Source: Nitrospira sp.
GTDB taxonomy: Bacteria; Nitrospirota; Nitrospiria; Nitrospirales; Nitrospiraceae
Assembly (NCBI GenBank): GCA_005116835.1
Contig: SWDM01000018.1
Location: 251,485 to 315,484, forward strand
Direction of reading: 5' to 3'
Length of the DNA: 64,000 nt
The notes under the pieces are model-generated. The model was not told the origin of the DNA. It saw only the letters and a program-made list of their open reading frames with translations, and did not search any database. This document shows positions 54,958 to 63,887 of the stretch, piece by piece. Position 1 is the first letter of the stretch. Each line of letters opens with the position of its first letter. Both the position numbers and the translations under genes were made by a program.

Positions 54958-55368
54958 CACCGCGCCCGCATACTCGAAGTAGTTGTCACGCGTTTCAATC
55001 AACCCAACCTTTTCCAATTGCCCCGCTGGGAGGGACTGCACGAGCAGATCCCAGATCAGCAGCACCAGATTTTCTCCCGTCGTGGTGCAATGGGCAAACT
55101 CCGGATCTTGATTGAGATCGCGATGGTCAAATCGCGTGATGACTTGTTGTCCCACAGTCCGATCCAGCCGATCGAGATCCATTCTTCCCCCGGTCGCAGT
55201 CGGATCCTCGCTCTTCACCGTCACTAGCACAACATAGTTATGGCCATGCCCATTGGGATTATTACACTTCCCAAATACAGTCTGGTTATCTTTAGGCGAC
55301 AGATGATCCGTGTGCAGCCGGTGCGCTGCGCAAAACCGGTATCGCCTCGTGACGCTCGCTTGTGCCAT
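54934..55368 (-). CDS. queD: 6-carboxytetrahydropterin synthase QueD
   Basis: The protein has 144 residues. Zinc-binding His are seen in FCAAHRL and NPNGHGHNYVV; the catalytic region includes KCNNPNGHGHNY, and DHRDLNQDPEFAHCTTTGEN is characteristic of QueD/PTPS. It makes 6-carboxy-tetrahydropterin in the queuosine pathway. The C-terminal GMLNDKC is encoded by an intergenic 7-nt repeat rather than the conserved domain, so the last residues are likely acquired. Next to folE. Confidence 0.92.
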   Translation of the reverse strand: MAQASVTRRYRFCAAHRLHTDHLSPKDNQTVFGKCNNPNGHGHNYVVLVTVKSEDPTATGGRMDLDRLDRTVGQQVITRFDHRDLNQDPEFAHCTTTGENLVLLIWDLLVQSLPAGQLEKVGLIETRDNYFEYAGAVGMLNDKC

Positions 55369-55406
55369 CTTAACCGTGGTTCTGCATCATGTACATAAAC
55401 AGAAAG

Positions 55407-55440
55407 GCCAGGACTGCCGCTCAATTCGGACAATCCTGGC
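55407..55440 (-). terminator. Hairpin between erpA and queD
   Basis: GCCAGGA (55407-55413) and TCCTGGC (55434-55440) form a stem. Read on the minus strand it is followed by CTTTCTGTTT, a weak U-rich run. It would partly end the erpA transcript. Confidence 0.45.
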
Positions 55441-55495
55441 ACCTCTATCTCTCATTCAACCGACGATCTGGTAGCGCCGCTCCAGCGCATTTGCA

Positions 55496-55816
55496 TTAGG
55501 CGCTGAAGGAGCTGCCGCAACCACAGGTGGTCTTGGCCTGTGGATTCTTAATCGAGAACCCGGACCCCTGAAGGCTGTCCACATAATCGACTTCGGCTCC
55601 CTGCAAAAGAGGAGCGCTCTGCGAATCCATGATGACCTTCACGATACCCTTTTCAACCACGGTGTCGTCATCGCCCATCTTCGACTCGAAAGCCATCCCG
55701 TATTGATATCCGTGGCACCCGCCGCCCTTGACATAGACCCGCAGACCGACAATGTCCTTCTCTTCCACCATCAATTCCTTGATCTTCTGTTCCGCAATTG
55801 CCGTAATCGTCAACAT
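55496..55816 (-). CDS. erpA: Iron-sulfur cluster insertion protein ErpA/IscA-type
   Basis: The protein has 106 residues; GAGGAT precedes the ATG. A-type carrier: MLTITAIAEQKIKELMVEEK, LRVYVKGGGCHGYQYGMAFE (first Cys in GGGCHG) and FSIKNPQAKTTCGCGSSFS (CxC). The three conserved cysteines C34, C98 and C100 (approximately) bind the cluster. It delivers [4Fe-4S] clusters to targets. It sits between queD and a 2Fe-2S ferredoxin. Confidence 0.95.
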   Translation of the reverse strand: MLTITAIAEQKIKELMVEEKDIVGLRVYVKGGGCHGYQYGMAFESKMGDDDTVVEKGIVKVIMDSQSAPLLQGAEVDYVDSLQGSGFSIKNPQAKTTCGCGSSFSA

Positions 55817-55885
55817 GGTGATCCTCCTCGTGTGGCCAAGCTGTCCTTCGAAGACCGGCCTGGAATAGTTAAGTGTAACATCTCT

Positions 55886-56233
55886 TTACTGAATTTCAAT
55901 ACCCTGCGACTCCGTCTGCGGAACTGTCGGCGCAACCCACTTGCCGTCCGGAACCCGCACAACCACGTCTCCGAGTACCTTGGCCTGACATCCAAGACGA
56001 TGCCAGGGCTCACTGAGGGCTTCTCGATCGAGGAGATCCTGCTCATCGAAGTCGATCTCCGACAGGTTCTCTGCGCCCATCTGCACTTCAATCCGACAGG
56101 TGGTGCAGGAGGCGTTCCCACCACAGTCGTGATTCAACCTACACCCAAGCAGCTTTGATGCCTCCAGTAACGACGTATTGACCTCAATCTCTCCACTTCT
56201 ACTTTCAGGAAGAAGAAACGTCACGCGTGGCAT
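55886..56233 (-). CDS. [2Fe-2S] ferredoxin
   Basis: The protein has 115 residues from ATG 56233; a GTG four codons earlier is possible. Plant/adrenodoxin-type cluster motif: LGCRLNHDCGGNASCTTCRI with a distant WHRLGCQAKVLGD. Spacing C-x5-C-x2-C and a final C fits one [2Fe-2S]. Electron carrier, perhaps for the NuoF-like protein encoded next or for cluster assembly (erpA is adjacent). Specific partner not shown. Confidence 0.88.
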   Translation of the reverse strand: MPRVTFLLPESRSGEIEVNTSLLEASKLLGCRLNHDCGGNASCTTCRIEVQMGAENLSEIDFDEQDLLDREALSEPWHRLGCQAKVLGDVVVRVPDGKWVAPTVPQTESQGIEIQ

Positions 56234-56245
56234 AGATATGGGCAC

Positions 56246-56324
56246 TTGTCACAGGTCATCGGTCACTCCGCCGAGTCTCATTCGGCTGGTAATGAATGAC
56301 TATTGACTCATGACTCATGACTCC
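56246..56324. repeat. Heptamer-period inverted array (TGACTCA type)
   Basis: The left arm (56246-56270) reads GTCACAG, GTCATCG, GTCACTC. The right arm (56291-56324) reads TGACTAT, TGACTCA, TGACTCA, TGACTCC. It fills the gap between the nuoF-like stop and the ferredoxin start. Confidence 0.75.
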
Positions 56325-56331
56325 TTTCTAT

Positions 56332-57624
56332 TCATACAGCCACAGGCGCCGGCTGATAGGGGCAGCGCTGCAACCGGATATGTTCTTCAAACTCATGGCG
56401 GAACAATTTGATGCTGCTCTGAACCAATACGGCAGCCCCGGTTACCAGCGTGCAATAGCCCGTCCCCTTCACAAACCCGCAGAGTTGGAGGAGGCTCTCC
56501 ATATCTTTCTCCGTCCCCTCTCCCTGCTCAATCTTCGTCATGAGTGCGGCAAGATTGATGGTCCCCATTCGACAAGGCGGACATTGCCCGCAACTCTCGG
56601 CCTTGAAGAAGTTTGAGAATTTGAGCGTCAGCGCCACCATACAGGCCGCATCATCGACGACAATGACACCAGCCGACCCAAGTCCCGTACCGGCTTTCTT
56701 CAATGAGTCAAAATCCATCGTCAAGTCGAGCTGGTCGGCCGTCACCATCGAAAACGCCGGTCCGCCCGGAAACACCGCCTTGATCTTGCGCCCGTTTGGC
56801 ACTCCTCCGCCACAGGTATCCACGAGTTCCCGTATCGTTATCCCCATCGGCATCTCGTACACGCCAGGCCTATTCACGTCGCCGCTCAGGGAAAACATCA
56901 TTGTGCCAGGACACTTTTCCGTGCCGACCTCCGTGAACCAGGCCACGCCTTTGAGAAGGATCCGAGGAATGTTGCACAGGGTTTCGACATTGTTGACCAA
57001 CGTCGGCTTCCCGTAGAGGCCAAAGTCCGTCGGGTAGAACGGCGGCTTCTGTCTCGGCATCGCCGGGCGCCCCTGCATGGATTCGAGCATCGCGGTTTCC
57101 TCGCCCGCCACATAACTCCCATGGCCTTCAAAAACTTGCAGGTCGAGATCCACACCGCTCCCTAGGACATTGGCGCCCAAGAACCCTTGTGCCTTCGCCT
57201 GGGCCAAGGCTTTCTTCAAATTCTCCCGTTCTTCGTGGTACTCATGATTCACATAGATAAATGCGGCCTTCGCCTGCACCGTGTAGGCCGCGATGAGACA
57301 GCCTTCGATAAGCTGATGGGGCGCCTGCTTGAGCAAATAGCGGTCCTTAAACGTCCCCGGCTCATGCTCTCCGGCATTACACACGAAATAATGTTCCTTC
57401 ACCCGATGATTGAGAACCTTTTCCCACTTGATGCCGGTGGGAAAACCAGCGCCCCCCCGTCCGCGAAGTCCGGCTTTCTTCAGCTCATTGACGATATCGT
57501 TTGCGCTCAGCTCCTTAATGCATTTCCTCCAGGCTTCGTAGCCCCCGACCTTCCGGTAGGCGTCGATATCCCAGGGAGCGCCATCAAGCGTTTGGAGTAC
57601 TCGTGGGTTAGTCGTAGCAGTCAT
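56332..57624 (-). CDS. NuoF-like NADH-binding flavoprotein (FMN, [4Fe-4S])
   Basis: The protein has 430 residues. GLRGRGGAGFPTGIKWEKVL is the FMN/NADH glycine-rich site; FVCNAGEHEPGTFKDRYLL matches the NADEMEPGT motif of NuoF but with Gly in place of the usual Asp. The iron-sulfur motif is ESCGQCPPCRMGTIN with a fourth Cys later (LQLCGFVKGTGYCTL). These proteins oxidise NADH and pass electrons onward in complex I, hydrogenases or formate dehydrogenases. Here NuoE and other subunits are absent and a ferredoxin is adjacent, so it may work as a stand-alone NADH:ferredoxin module. Confidence 0.9.
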   Translation of the reverse strand: MTATTNPRVLQTLDGAPWDIDAYRKVGGYEAWRKCIKELSANDIVNELKKAGLRGRGGAGFPTGIKWEKVLNHRVKEHYFVCNAGEHEPGTFKDRYLLKQAPHQLIEGCLIAAYTVQAKAAFIYVNHEYHEERENLKKALAQAKAQGFLGANVLGSGVDLDLQVFEGHGSYVAGEETAMLESMQGRPAMPRQKPPFYPTDFGLYGKPTLVNNVETLCNIPRILLKGVAWFTEVGTEKCPGTMMFSLSGDVNRPGVYEMPMGITIRELVDTCGGGVPNGRKIKAVFPGGPAFSMVTADQLDLTMDFDSLKKAGTGLGSAGVIVVDDAACMVALTLKFSNFFKAESCGQCPPCRMGTINLAALMTKIEQGEGTEKDMESLLQLCGFVKGTGYCTLVTGAAVLVQSSIKLFRHEFEEHIRLQRCPYQPAPVAV

Positions 57625-57918
57625 CGCTTCTTCAATACCTATTCTACCCAGAAAGTGGAACGATACTATAAGGTGCCCGGACGCTGTTCGTCAAGGCAAT
57701 GTCTCGATAATAGGCCTGAATCTCAATGACTTAGGGCCACTGCCCTATATAAGACCGGCCATATGGGCCATCGAGCCGTAAAAGGTAGGACGTGAGCGGT
57801 GAAACGTATCTCGCTGGTGATAAGAGCGTATGCTAATGGCCTATAGCTGGTAGCAAAGACAGCCCTCTTTATTCAGGACCCTACGCCAGATGCTCTTTTC
57901 TTTGGGCGAGAGATGAAC

Positions 57919-57950
57919 GGACTTGCCGGAGTTTTCCAGCCGGCAAGTCC
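57919..57950 (-). terminator. Hairpin after the urate-oxidase-N-like gene
   Basis: GGACTTGCCGG (57919-57929) and CCGGCAAGTCC (57940-57950) form a perfect 11-bp stem with a 10-base loop, 9 bases past the stop at 57960. No clear U-tract. The rest of the 57625-57918 gap shows nothing else. Confidence 0.6.
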
Positions 57951-57959
57951 AATACCGAT

Positions 57960-58547
57960 TTACCTGAGATGGCTGCCGGCTCCCATGAATAACAACATGG
58001 GTATCGACAACATGAAGTTGACTCGAGAAGCGAGGAGCGCGGTCCGGCCCCACTGGGCCATTTCCGGCGGCGCAGGGGTTCCTTGGGCTGCCGCTGTCAC
58101 CGCCGCAATGATTCTCCGCTGGTTCGGCCAAATAACCGCATGGACATTGGCCATCATGATGATGCCCAATAGGCCGCCGATTCCCAATGCAATTGCGCCG
58201 GTTCCACCCCGTTGATACAGGTAGAGGTACAACACAATTCCAGCCAGAACCGTGACCGTCGCGCCATGGCGAAACCAATTCAGCGCGGCAGGCATCAACT
58301 TGGGAATCACGATGTTCTTGGTGGGACCATCCAGGCTCTTCAAGAACGCCGCATTGATCAGGTTGAAGAAATACAACAACCCGATCCAGACGATCCCAGC
58401 GAGGAAATGGGTCCAGCGCAACAGCAAACCGAACCAATCGGCATCACCGACCGCCGTGCCGGTTATGCCAAGATACCCCATAATCAAGACCACCGAGAGG
58501 GCAAATCCTACCCCCAGGGTCTGCATCGGACTCTCAAGAAATTTCAT
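57960..58547 (-). CDS. Membrane protein, urate oxidase N-terminal-like (PuuD-type) domain
   Basis: The protein has 195 residues with four to five helices. Conserved His/Trp patterns are WTHFLAGIVWIGLLYFFNLI, LNWFRHGATVTVLAGIVLYL and ANVHAVIWPNQRRIIAAV, matching the membrane domain of PuuD-type urate oxidases and related haem-associated proteins. The cytochrome c part of PuuD is missing, so urate oxidation is unlikely. It may be a quinone- or haem-linked membrane module. Alone between nuoF-like and mdh genes. Confidence 0.75.
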   Translation of the reverse strand: MKFLESPMQTLGVGFALSVVLIMGYLGITGTAVGDADWFGLLLRWTHFLAGIVWIGLLYFFNLINAAFLKSLDGPTKNIVIPKLMPAALNWFRHGATVTVLAGIVLYLYLYQRGGTGAIALGIGGLLGIIMMANVHAVIWPNQRRIIAAVTAAAQGTPAPPEMAQWGRTALLASRVNFMLSIPMLLFMGAGSHLR

Positions 58548-58692
58548 AGTATCTCCTTATTTACTGCGCTATCGGGCTTCTTCTGTACTGTAGCCCTGCA
58601 CGGAATGTCAAGCAATCGAGGCCCGTCGTACGCCAATGGTCATTGGTCGATAATGAGAAAGAGGCCCGCTGTTCCTGCCACTGACGATGTTG

Positions 58693-59634
58693 CTATGTCA
58701 CTAAGAGATCGACGGCTGCGCAAAGTTCGCGCACTGCAGCGGCAGATTTCACCAACTCTGCCTTCTCCTCCGCCGTCAGCTCATATTCGACGACCTGTTC
58801 CGCCCCGCCTCGGCCCAGCCTGACTGGCACACCCACGACGACATCGCGCAACCCATATTCACCTTCACAGAGCACCGCACAAGGCAGCACCCTCTTCTGG
58901 TCCTTCACAATCGCCTCAACCATATCGACAGCAGAGGCCGAGGGGGCATAGAACGCACTGCCCGTGACTAACAGACTCACGATTTCGGCCCCCCCCTCTC
59001 GTGTCCGCTTCACAATCGCCTCCAACCGATCGGCCGACAGCAACTCTGAGACCGGCTTCCCCTTCACCGTCGTGTACCGCGACAAGGGCACCATCGTATC
59101 GCCATGTCCACCCAGAACCATGGCAGACACGTCGGTGCCAGGCACACTCAATTCAGCCGCGATGAACGCGCGCATCCGGGCGGAATCGAGCACTCCCGCC
59201 ATACCCAAGACCCGCGACTTCGGCAATCCGCTCACGCGGCGCGCAACATGAACCATGGCATCCAGCGGGTTGGTGACGAGAATCAAAATGACGTTCGGCG
59301 ATCGCGACACGAGTTCAGAAACGACCGATTTCACGATCTTCGCGTTGGTGGCCAACAACTCGTCACGGCTCATCCCCGGTTTGCGAGGAATTCCCGAGGT
59401 GATCACCGCCACCGACGAGCCGGCCGTTTCATCATAGCCGTTCGTGCCCACCACCCGGGTGCTGTAGCCGCAAACCGGCCCGGCCTGGGTGATGTCGAGG
59501 GCCTTGCCTTGCGGGACGCCCTTCACAATGTCGACAAGCACCACCTCATACTCATCCTTCTCGGCCAGCCGTTGGGCCATCGTACCGCCGACATTCCCCG
59601 CGCCAACCACCGTAATTTTCGGTCTCCCCATCAT
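58693..59634 (-). CDS. mdh: Malate dehydrogenase
   Basis: The protein has 313 residues. Start 59634 follows GAGGAG; the second ATG (59631) is equally spaced. NAD-binding [58 protein letters not shown]; the catalytic His in [16 protein letters not shown]. This is the LDH-like, bacterial MDH3-type enzyme interconverting malate and oxaloacetate. It lies after a heptamer array and belongs to the central carbon cycle (reductive TCA is expected in Nitrospira; inference). Confidence 0.95.
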   Translation of the reverse strand: MMGRPKITVVGAGNVGGTMAQRLAEKDEYEVVLVDIVKGVPQGKALDITQAGPVCGYSTRVVGTNGYDETAGSSVAVITSGIPRKPGMSRDELLATNAKIVKSVVSELVSRSPNVILILVTNPLDAMVHVARRVSGLPKSRVLGMAGVLDSARMRAFIAAELSVPGTDVSAMVLGGHGDTMVPLSRYTTVKGKPVSELLSADRLEAIVKRTREGGAEIVSLLVTGSAFYAPSASAVDMVEAIVKDQKRVLPCAVLCEGEYGLRDVVVGVPVRLGRGGAEQVVEYELTAEEKAELVKSAAAVRELCAAVDLLVT

Positions 59635-59640
59635 CGGCTC

Positions 59641-59710
59641 CTCGTGAAACGTAAAACGTGAATCGTGAAACGTAATATCCCCTTACGCCTCACCCCTCAC
59701 CCCTCACGTG
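59641..59710. repeat. Heptamer-period inverted array (CGTGAAA / CTCACNN)
   Basis: The left arm (59641-59674) is CGTGAAA, CGTAAAA, CGTGAAT, CGTGAAA. The right arm (59682-59710) is CTTACGC, CTCACCC, CTCACCC, CTCACGT. The right arm contains the stop of the 59704 gene. Confidence 0.8.
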
Positions 59711-60111
59711 TGTTCGTGTTCCGTCCAACCTGCAACTTTAAAATTAATCGTACAGACGAAATTGTCTCCGTCATAAAAATTGACCTTGATCTTCTTCTTG
59801 CCATAGGTCTTTGCCAGAAAGGCGTCCGGATCATCGACCAATTCCTGATATCCCCCTGCCGGATATTCTCCGAGGTCATGAAAGACCACGATCATCCCCA
59901 CTTTGACTTCCTGGAGAATCTTAGCCCAACAACGGGGATAGACCTCCCAAAACTTGGCCTCAATGAGATCCTTCGTTGGTTCCTGGCGATCCTCCCCCGG
60001 CTTGAAGGGCTGCGCAAACTTCGCCAGCCGGCGAACATAAGGATACTGATGCCCTGTAAACAGCTTGTGCAGCCAGGGCGGAACGGTTGGTCGTTTAGTT
60101 TCGTCAGTCAT
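59704..60111 (-). CDS. Conserved hypothetical cytoplasmic protein
   Basis: The protein has 135 residues from ATG 60111; a longer frame has no better site. Short polar N-terminus, then HKLFTGHQYPYVRRLAKFAQ, FWEVYPRCWAKILQEVKVGM, IVVFHDLGEYPAGGYQELVD and KIKVNFYDGDNFVCTINFKV. No family assigned. The C-terminal THEHT-like end (GWTEHEHT) is inside a repeat arm. It is preceded by a heptamer array and followed by one. Confidence 0.65.
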   Translation of the reverse strand: MTDETKRPTVPPWLHKLFTGHQYPYVRRLAKFAQPFKPGEDRQEPTKDLIEAKFWEVYPRCWAKILQEVKVGMIVVFHDLGEYPAGGYQELVDDPDAFLAKTYGKKKIKVNFYDGDNFVCTINFKVAGWTEHEHT

Positions 60112-60120
60112 GTTCCGTCT

Positions 60121-60220
60121 CTCGTGAAAAGTGAAACGTATGGGGTCAGATGACATCGTTGCCATCCTTCCACTTCCCTCATCTTACGTTTCACGTTTTA
60201 CCTTTCACCTTTCACGTCGT
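60121..60220. repeat. Heptamer-period inverted array (TTTCACG type)
   Basis: The left arm (60121-60140) is CTCGTGAAAAGTGAAACGTA. The right arm (60183-60220) is TTACG, TTTCACG, TTTTACC, TTTCACC, TTTCACG. The right arm contains the stop codon of the NorD-like gene (60212-60214). Confidence 0.8.
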
Positions 60221-63200
60221 GAGCCGTTGATAGATCCGCGGCAATCGCTTCGGCAAGGCTTCGAGATGGTCGATGACCGCAAACTGCACATCGCCGTACA
60301 TTCTCCTGACATAACCGTCGGCCTCCCGATCGATCGTGATACAAAACGGATGGACTCCCCGCTGGCGCGCCTCCCGCAATGCAACCTTGGTGTCCTCCAG
60401 CGAATACTCGTCTTTATAGCCGTCGTCAAGCGGACGGCCATCGCTGATGAGGACGAGCAGCCTCGTTCTCGCCTCTCGCGCCAACAACTTAGCAGTCGCA
60501 TGCCGAATGGCGGCCCCATCACGGTTCTGCTGCATAGGAGCTAGTCCGCCCAGCCGCTGCGCTGCCTTCCCGCCCAACCGATCGTCAAAATCCTTGACCA
60601 CAAGAAAATCCACCTGCCCCCGGCCCTGGCCCGAATAGCCATACAGCGCATACTGGTCTCCAACCGCTTCAAGGGCTTCACACAACAACACCAGCCCCTC
60701 TTTCTCCAGATCGATCACGCGACGGCCGTTGTCCAACTGGCGACTGGTCGACCCGCTTACGTCGACTAAAAATGCTGCCGCGACATCCCGTTCTTTTCTC
60801 TCCCGCCTGACGTAGATCCGGTCTGAGAGGTCTGTCCCCGCCGCCCGCTCAGCGCACAGACGAACGGTCGCATCGATATCGAGATCCTCGCCCTCAGCCT
60901 GACCCGATACACGCCGCAAGCCCGGTGGTCTCAAACTTTCAAAAAATCGTCGAAGGGCCGAGACTTCGCTCCCATGCGCGCTCAACGTGGCGCCCACGAT
61001 GTCCCCGTTTCCCTCTTCCGCAGGGCGCTCGACAACGCGACACCAGTTGAGGCGATAGTCTTCGATCCTTTGGTCCCATTCCGGGTAACGCACCATACGA
61101 TCGCCAGGCCCTGCATGATCGACCGGCGTCGGCTGCTCGACCTTCAAAGCGAGGAGTTCTTCCACATGGGAAGGCAACTGCCGCCCCCCGGCAAGCCGGT
61201 CACTCTCGGTTTCGGTGCGAGTTCCTTCTCGGTTCCGTCGACCCTGGCTTGACGATTCCTGCGCTCCGCCGGCAGCGCTCGCCATCCGTTCAATGTCCTC
61301 CGACTGTCTCTGATCGTCCGATGCCGGCTCATCCCGGTCCTGCCGACGAATGAACTCAGGATTCATCGCTCCACGATAGACCCAGTTGGTGACAGGGCGA
61401 TAGTCCTCACCCGTCTGGTCGGACGCGGTGGGCCCCACACCCAGATCCTCCGATACATCATTCGCCTGATCGGCCTGGATCATCTCCCCCTTCGGCGCCA
61501 ACAGTGTTTCGAGCGTCACATAGAGATGATGGGCCAAACGCACGGCCTCTTCCGCCGTCGCTGTGGGAGTCAGAATCGCCTGGCACATCGGCGAGAGTAT
61601 GGCGATCTCGCTCTTGATTGCGTCGTGAATGGCGACAGGCTGCGAGGCGGCGGTTGAGAGCTGGAGCAGTTGATCGACTACGAGCTCTTTGACTGTCAGC
61701 CCATGCGTCAGGGATCTGGTCGTGATGGACTCCCGAGCGAATTGCTGCAGATCCCGTTGAAGTCCCGGGTATTCCCGTTGCAGCAGAAACTCCACCCGCG
61801 CGTCTTCTACAAGCATCCACAAGTCTTGGATTAGTCCCGGATGGGGATAGAGACGAAAGAGCGCAGCCAAGGTATCCGGCGCAGCCTGTTTCACCCGGCC
61901 ATATCTCTGCCGCACCGCCATGACGAGATCGACAAGCGGCTCAAGAGTGAGCCGGTAGGTTCCAAACTCCACATGCCCCGCTTCGTGGGCCGCCATCACC
62001 AAATACAAACGCCGATTCTCTTCAGCAGTGGGATAACGACGAAGAAGCGATGGCAGCGAAATAACCCGCCCATCCTGGCTTACCGTGGCCCGCGCTGCGG
62101 TTTCCTGGTTCAGCGAGTCGGGGAGCGCTTGGATCGTCAGATCCGCCCCACAGAGTCCCTGCACGAAGAGCTTCACGGTACGGGCCACTTGCCGAAGGGA
62201 CACACCGCTTAGAGCCGTCTCCACCGAGGTCAGCGATTTCTGAGATTCGAGGGCAAAGTAGGCTCTGGCTCCTTCGACACTGTAGGCCAAGACTTCCATG
62301 CCCGCTGTGAACCAAGCCTCGAAACGAGTCGCAGCCCCGGCAGACTCACCGATCACGCTCACCAGCTCCGGCGCGCGCCGCAAATAGGCCAGCGCCGTTT
62401 CTGCGTCTCGCTCCGCCACCAAGGCCCCATACTGCAATATCTTTATCCTCCATCCTTCAGTCGGCACGGCACGCAACAGTCGTGGCGATTCCGACAACCA
62501 CGCAATGCCGGCCGCAGGATTGCGCTCAGCCAGCAACGACCCGACCGTGACAACTTTGACCCTCACTGACCGGTCTTCAAGATCGCCAAGAATGAGCGGG
62601 CTGGTGCGGAGAAATTCAATGGTCCCGAAATAGTCCGTCCTGCCAAAACTACTCTGGGAAATGAGCTTCAATCCAAATGCGGCCCAGGCCCTGGAATCCT
62701 CGACGGGCAACACGCGAGCAACAGAGGGGATTTGGCGGATGTACTCCAGCGCAACGACAAAATCGACCTTCGTCAGTTCAAACCCGATTTCCAACCAGAC
62801 TCCCACTTGGTCCGGCGCGATCACCGTCACCACATCAGGCGCGACTCGGAGATACTCCAGCGCAAGATTCACATCTTGCTCTGCCAGATCCAGAGCCGTT
62901 TTCAAGACCACCGACCGAACCGATGGTCGTTCAATCAGCCCCAGCACCAGCGGACTCTCTTTGAAATATTTCAACCCAATTGCGCCGGACGATTGGGCCA
63001 ATGCAATTCCCAAATCCAGCCAGGCCACGGTATCGCTAAGCCTGCCTCGCTGCAGCAATTCGGGAAACGATTCGATGGCGGCGCGCATAACTTTTGGGGA
63101 AACCTCAGCCAATTCATCGAGCAGTAACAAGACACCTTCCATTTGGTTTGGCGTCGCAACGGCTTCGACGAGGCGCGAGAACAGATGTTCGGCCGTAGCA

Positions 63201-63259
63201 GGCCCCAGCTCCTCCGCCAACTTGGCGATCAATTGCTTATGCGTATCCGCCATCTCCAT
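60212..63259 (-). CDS. NorD/CbbO-like VWA protein with N-terminal helical repeats and HExxH motif
   Basis: The protein has about 1015 residues from ATG 63259. Residues about 45-350 hold four or five helical repeats of about 40 residues with a recurring EYLR-xxP-xx-V segment (LEYLRVAPDVVTVI; EFLRTSPLILGDLE; IAWLSESPRLLRAV; LAYLRRAPELVSVI). Near residue 425 is MAAHEAGHVEFGTY, with the HExxH zinc signature. The final 200 residues are a von Willebrand A domain with MIDAS motif FLVDVSGSTSRQL. NorD and CbbO insert or activate metal centres in NO reductase and Rubisco. This version is much longer than usual. The gene ends in a repeat arm. Confidence 0.85.
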   Translation of the reverse strand: MEMADTHKQLIAKLAEELGPATAEHLFSRLVEAVATPNQMEGVLLLLDELAEVSPKVMRAAIESFPELLQRGRLSDTVAWLDLGIALAQSSGAIGLKYFKESPLVLGLIERPSVRSVVLKTALDLAEQDVNLALEYLRVAPDVVTVIAPDQVGVWLEIGFELTKVDFVVALEYIRQIPSVARVLPVEDSRAWAAFGLKLISQSSFGRTDYFGTIEFLRTSPLILGDLEDRSVRVKVVTVGSLLAERNPAAGIAWLSESPRLLRAVPTEGWRIKILQYGALVAERDAETALAYLRRAPELVSVIGESAGAATRFEAWFTAGMEVLAYSVEGARAYFALESQKSLTSVETALSGVSLRQVARTVKLFVQGLCGADLTIQALPDSLNQETAARATVSQDGRVISLPSLLRRYPTAEENRRLYLVMAAHEAGHVEFGTYRLTLEPLVDLVMAVRQRYGRVKQAAPDTLAALFRLYPHPGLIQDLWMLVEDARVEFLLQREYPGLQRDLQQFARESITTRSLTHGLTVKELVVDQLLQLSTAASQPVAIHDAIKSEIAILSPMCQAILTPTATAEEAVRLAHHLYVTLETLLAPKGEMIQADQANDVSEDLGVGPTASDQTGEDYRPVTNWVYRGAMNPEFIRRQDRDEPASDDQRQSEDIERMASAAGGAQESSSQGRRNREGTRTETESDRLAGGRQLPSHVEELLALKVEQPTPVDHAGPGDRMVRYPEWDQRIEDYRLNWCRVVERPAEEGNGDIVGATLSAHGSEVSALRRFFESLRPPGLRRVSGQAEGEDLDIDATVRLCAERAAGTDLSDRIYVRRERKERDVAAAFLVDVSGSTSRQLDNGRRVIDLEKEGLVLLCEALEAVGDQYALYGYSGQGRGQVDFLVVKDFDDRLGGKAAQRLGGLAPMQQNRDGAAIRHATAKLLAREARTRLLVLISDGRPLDDGYKDEYSLEDTKVALREARQRGVHPFCITIDREADGYVRRMYGDVQFAVIDHLEALPKRLPRIYQRLTT

Positions 63260-63358
63260 TCGCGATCCAATCCTACGGGATTTTCGGGCAGTGTTGGAAA
63301 GTCCTGGATTGTAAAGGACGCCCCAGCGCTTGTAAACTGTACCCCTACGGGCGGGCAT

Positions 63359-63430
63359 GGGGCGAGAGGCACGAGGCGAGTGGTAAAAGCTCTCGTCTTC
63401 CCTCTAGCCCCTGGCCCCTCGCCTCTAGCC
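63359..63430. repeat. Heptamer-period inverted array (CTCTAGC type)
   Basis: The left arm (63359-63383) reads GGGCGAGAGGCACGAGGCGA. The right arm (63400-63430) is CTCTAGC, CCCTGGC, CCCTCGC, CTCTAGC. It lies between the NorD-like gene and ftrB. Confidence 0.7.
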
Positions 63431-63441
63431 AAAGGATTGAA

Positions 63442-63882
63442 ATGAGCGAGCCGAAAAAAGAGAGTCTCGATAGAATGTGGAAGTTTACAAAGGGTTTTGC
63501 GGAGAAGAGCGGAACTTCAATGCATCCCATGCCCGCCGTCACCGAAGCCGTGGTCAAAGGCCTCGCGATGCATGTGGACGAATTAGGCAAACCCCTCTGC
63601 CCCTGCAACTTCTACAAGGATAAAGCCGCAGAAGCCAAACTCCGCCGCTGGATGTGCGCCTGCGATGAAATGCAGATCTACAAATACTGCCACTGCCTAT
63701 TATTTGTGCGGGAAGACGGTCTACCGATCACGGAGTATCTCCCTGAGGGCCACGAGGGACGCGAGATCTACGGACTCGTCACAGATCCGACTCCCGAGAA
63801 GGGCCGGGCACTGAAACATAAGGCAACTACCTCACCGACATCCTTGGGCGAAACACCGGCATCGCCCTCACCCACTTCCTAA
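63442..63882 (+). CDS. ftrB: Ferredoxin-thioredoxin reductase catalytic subunit (FtrB-like)
   Basis: The protein has 146 residues. The family cysteine pattern is CPC-x16-CAC-x8-CHC: KPLCPCNFYKDK, RRWMCACDEMQIYKYCHCLL. It differs from plant FTR by Ala instead of Pro in the middle motif. FTR reduces thioredoxin through a [4Fe-4S] cluster and a disulfide using ferredoxin. No variable (alpha) subunit gene is near. A low-complexity tail (TTSPTSLGETPASPSPTS) ends it. The next gene follows within a few bases. Confidence 0.9.
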   Translation: MSEPKKESLDRMWKFTKGFAEKSGTSMHPMPAVTEAVVKGLAMHVDELGKPLCPCNFYKDKAAEAKLRRWMCACDEMQIYKYCHCLLFVREDGLPITEYLPEGHEGREIYGLVTDPTPEKGRALKHKATTSPTSLGETPASPSPTS

Positions 63883-63887
63883 CTGCC

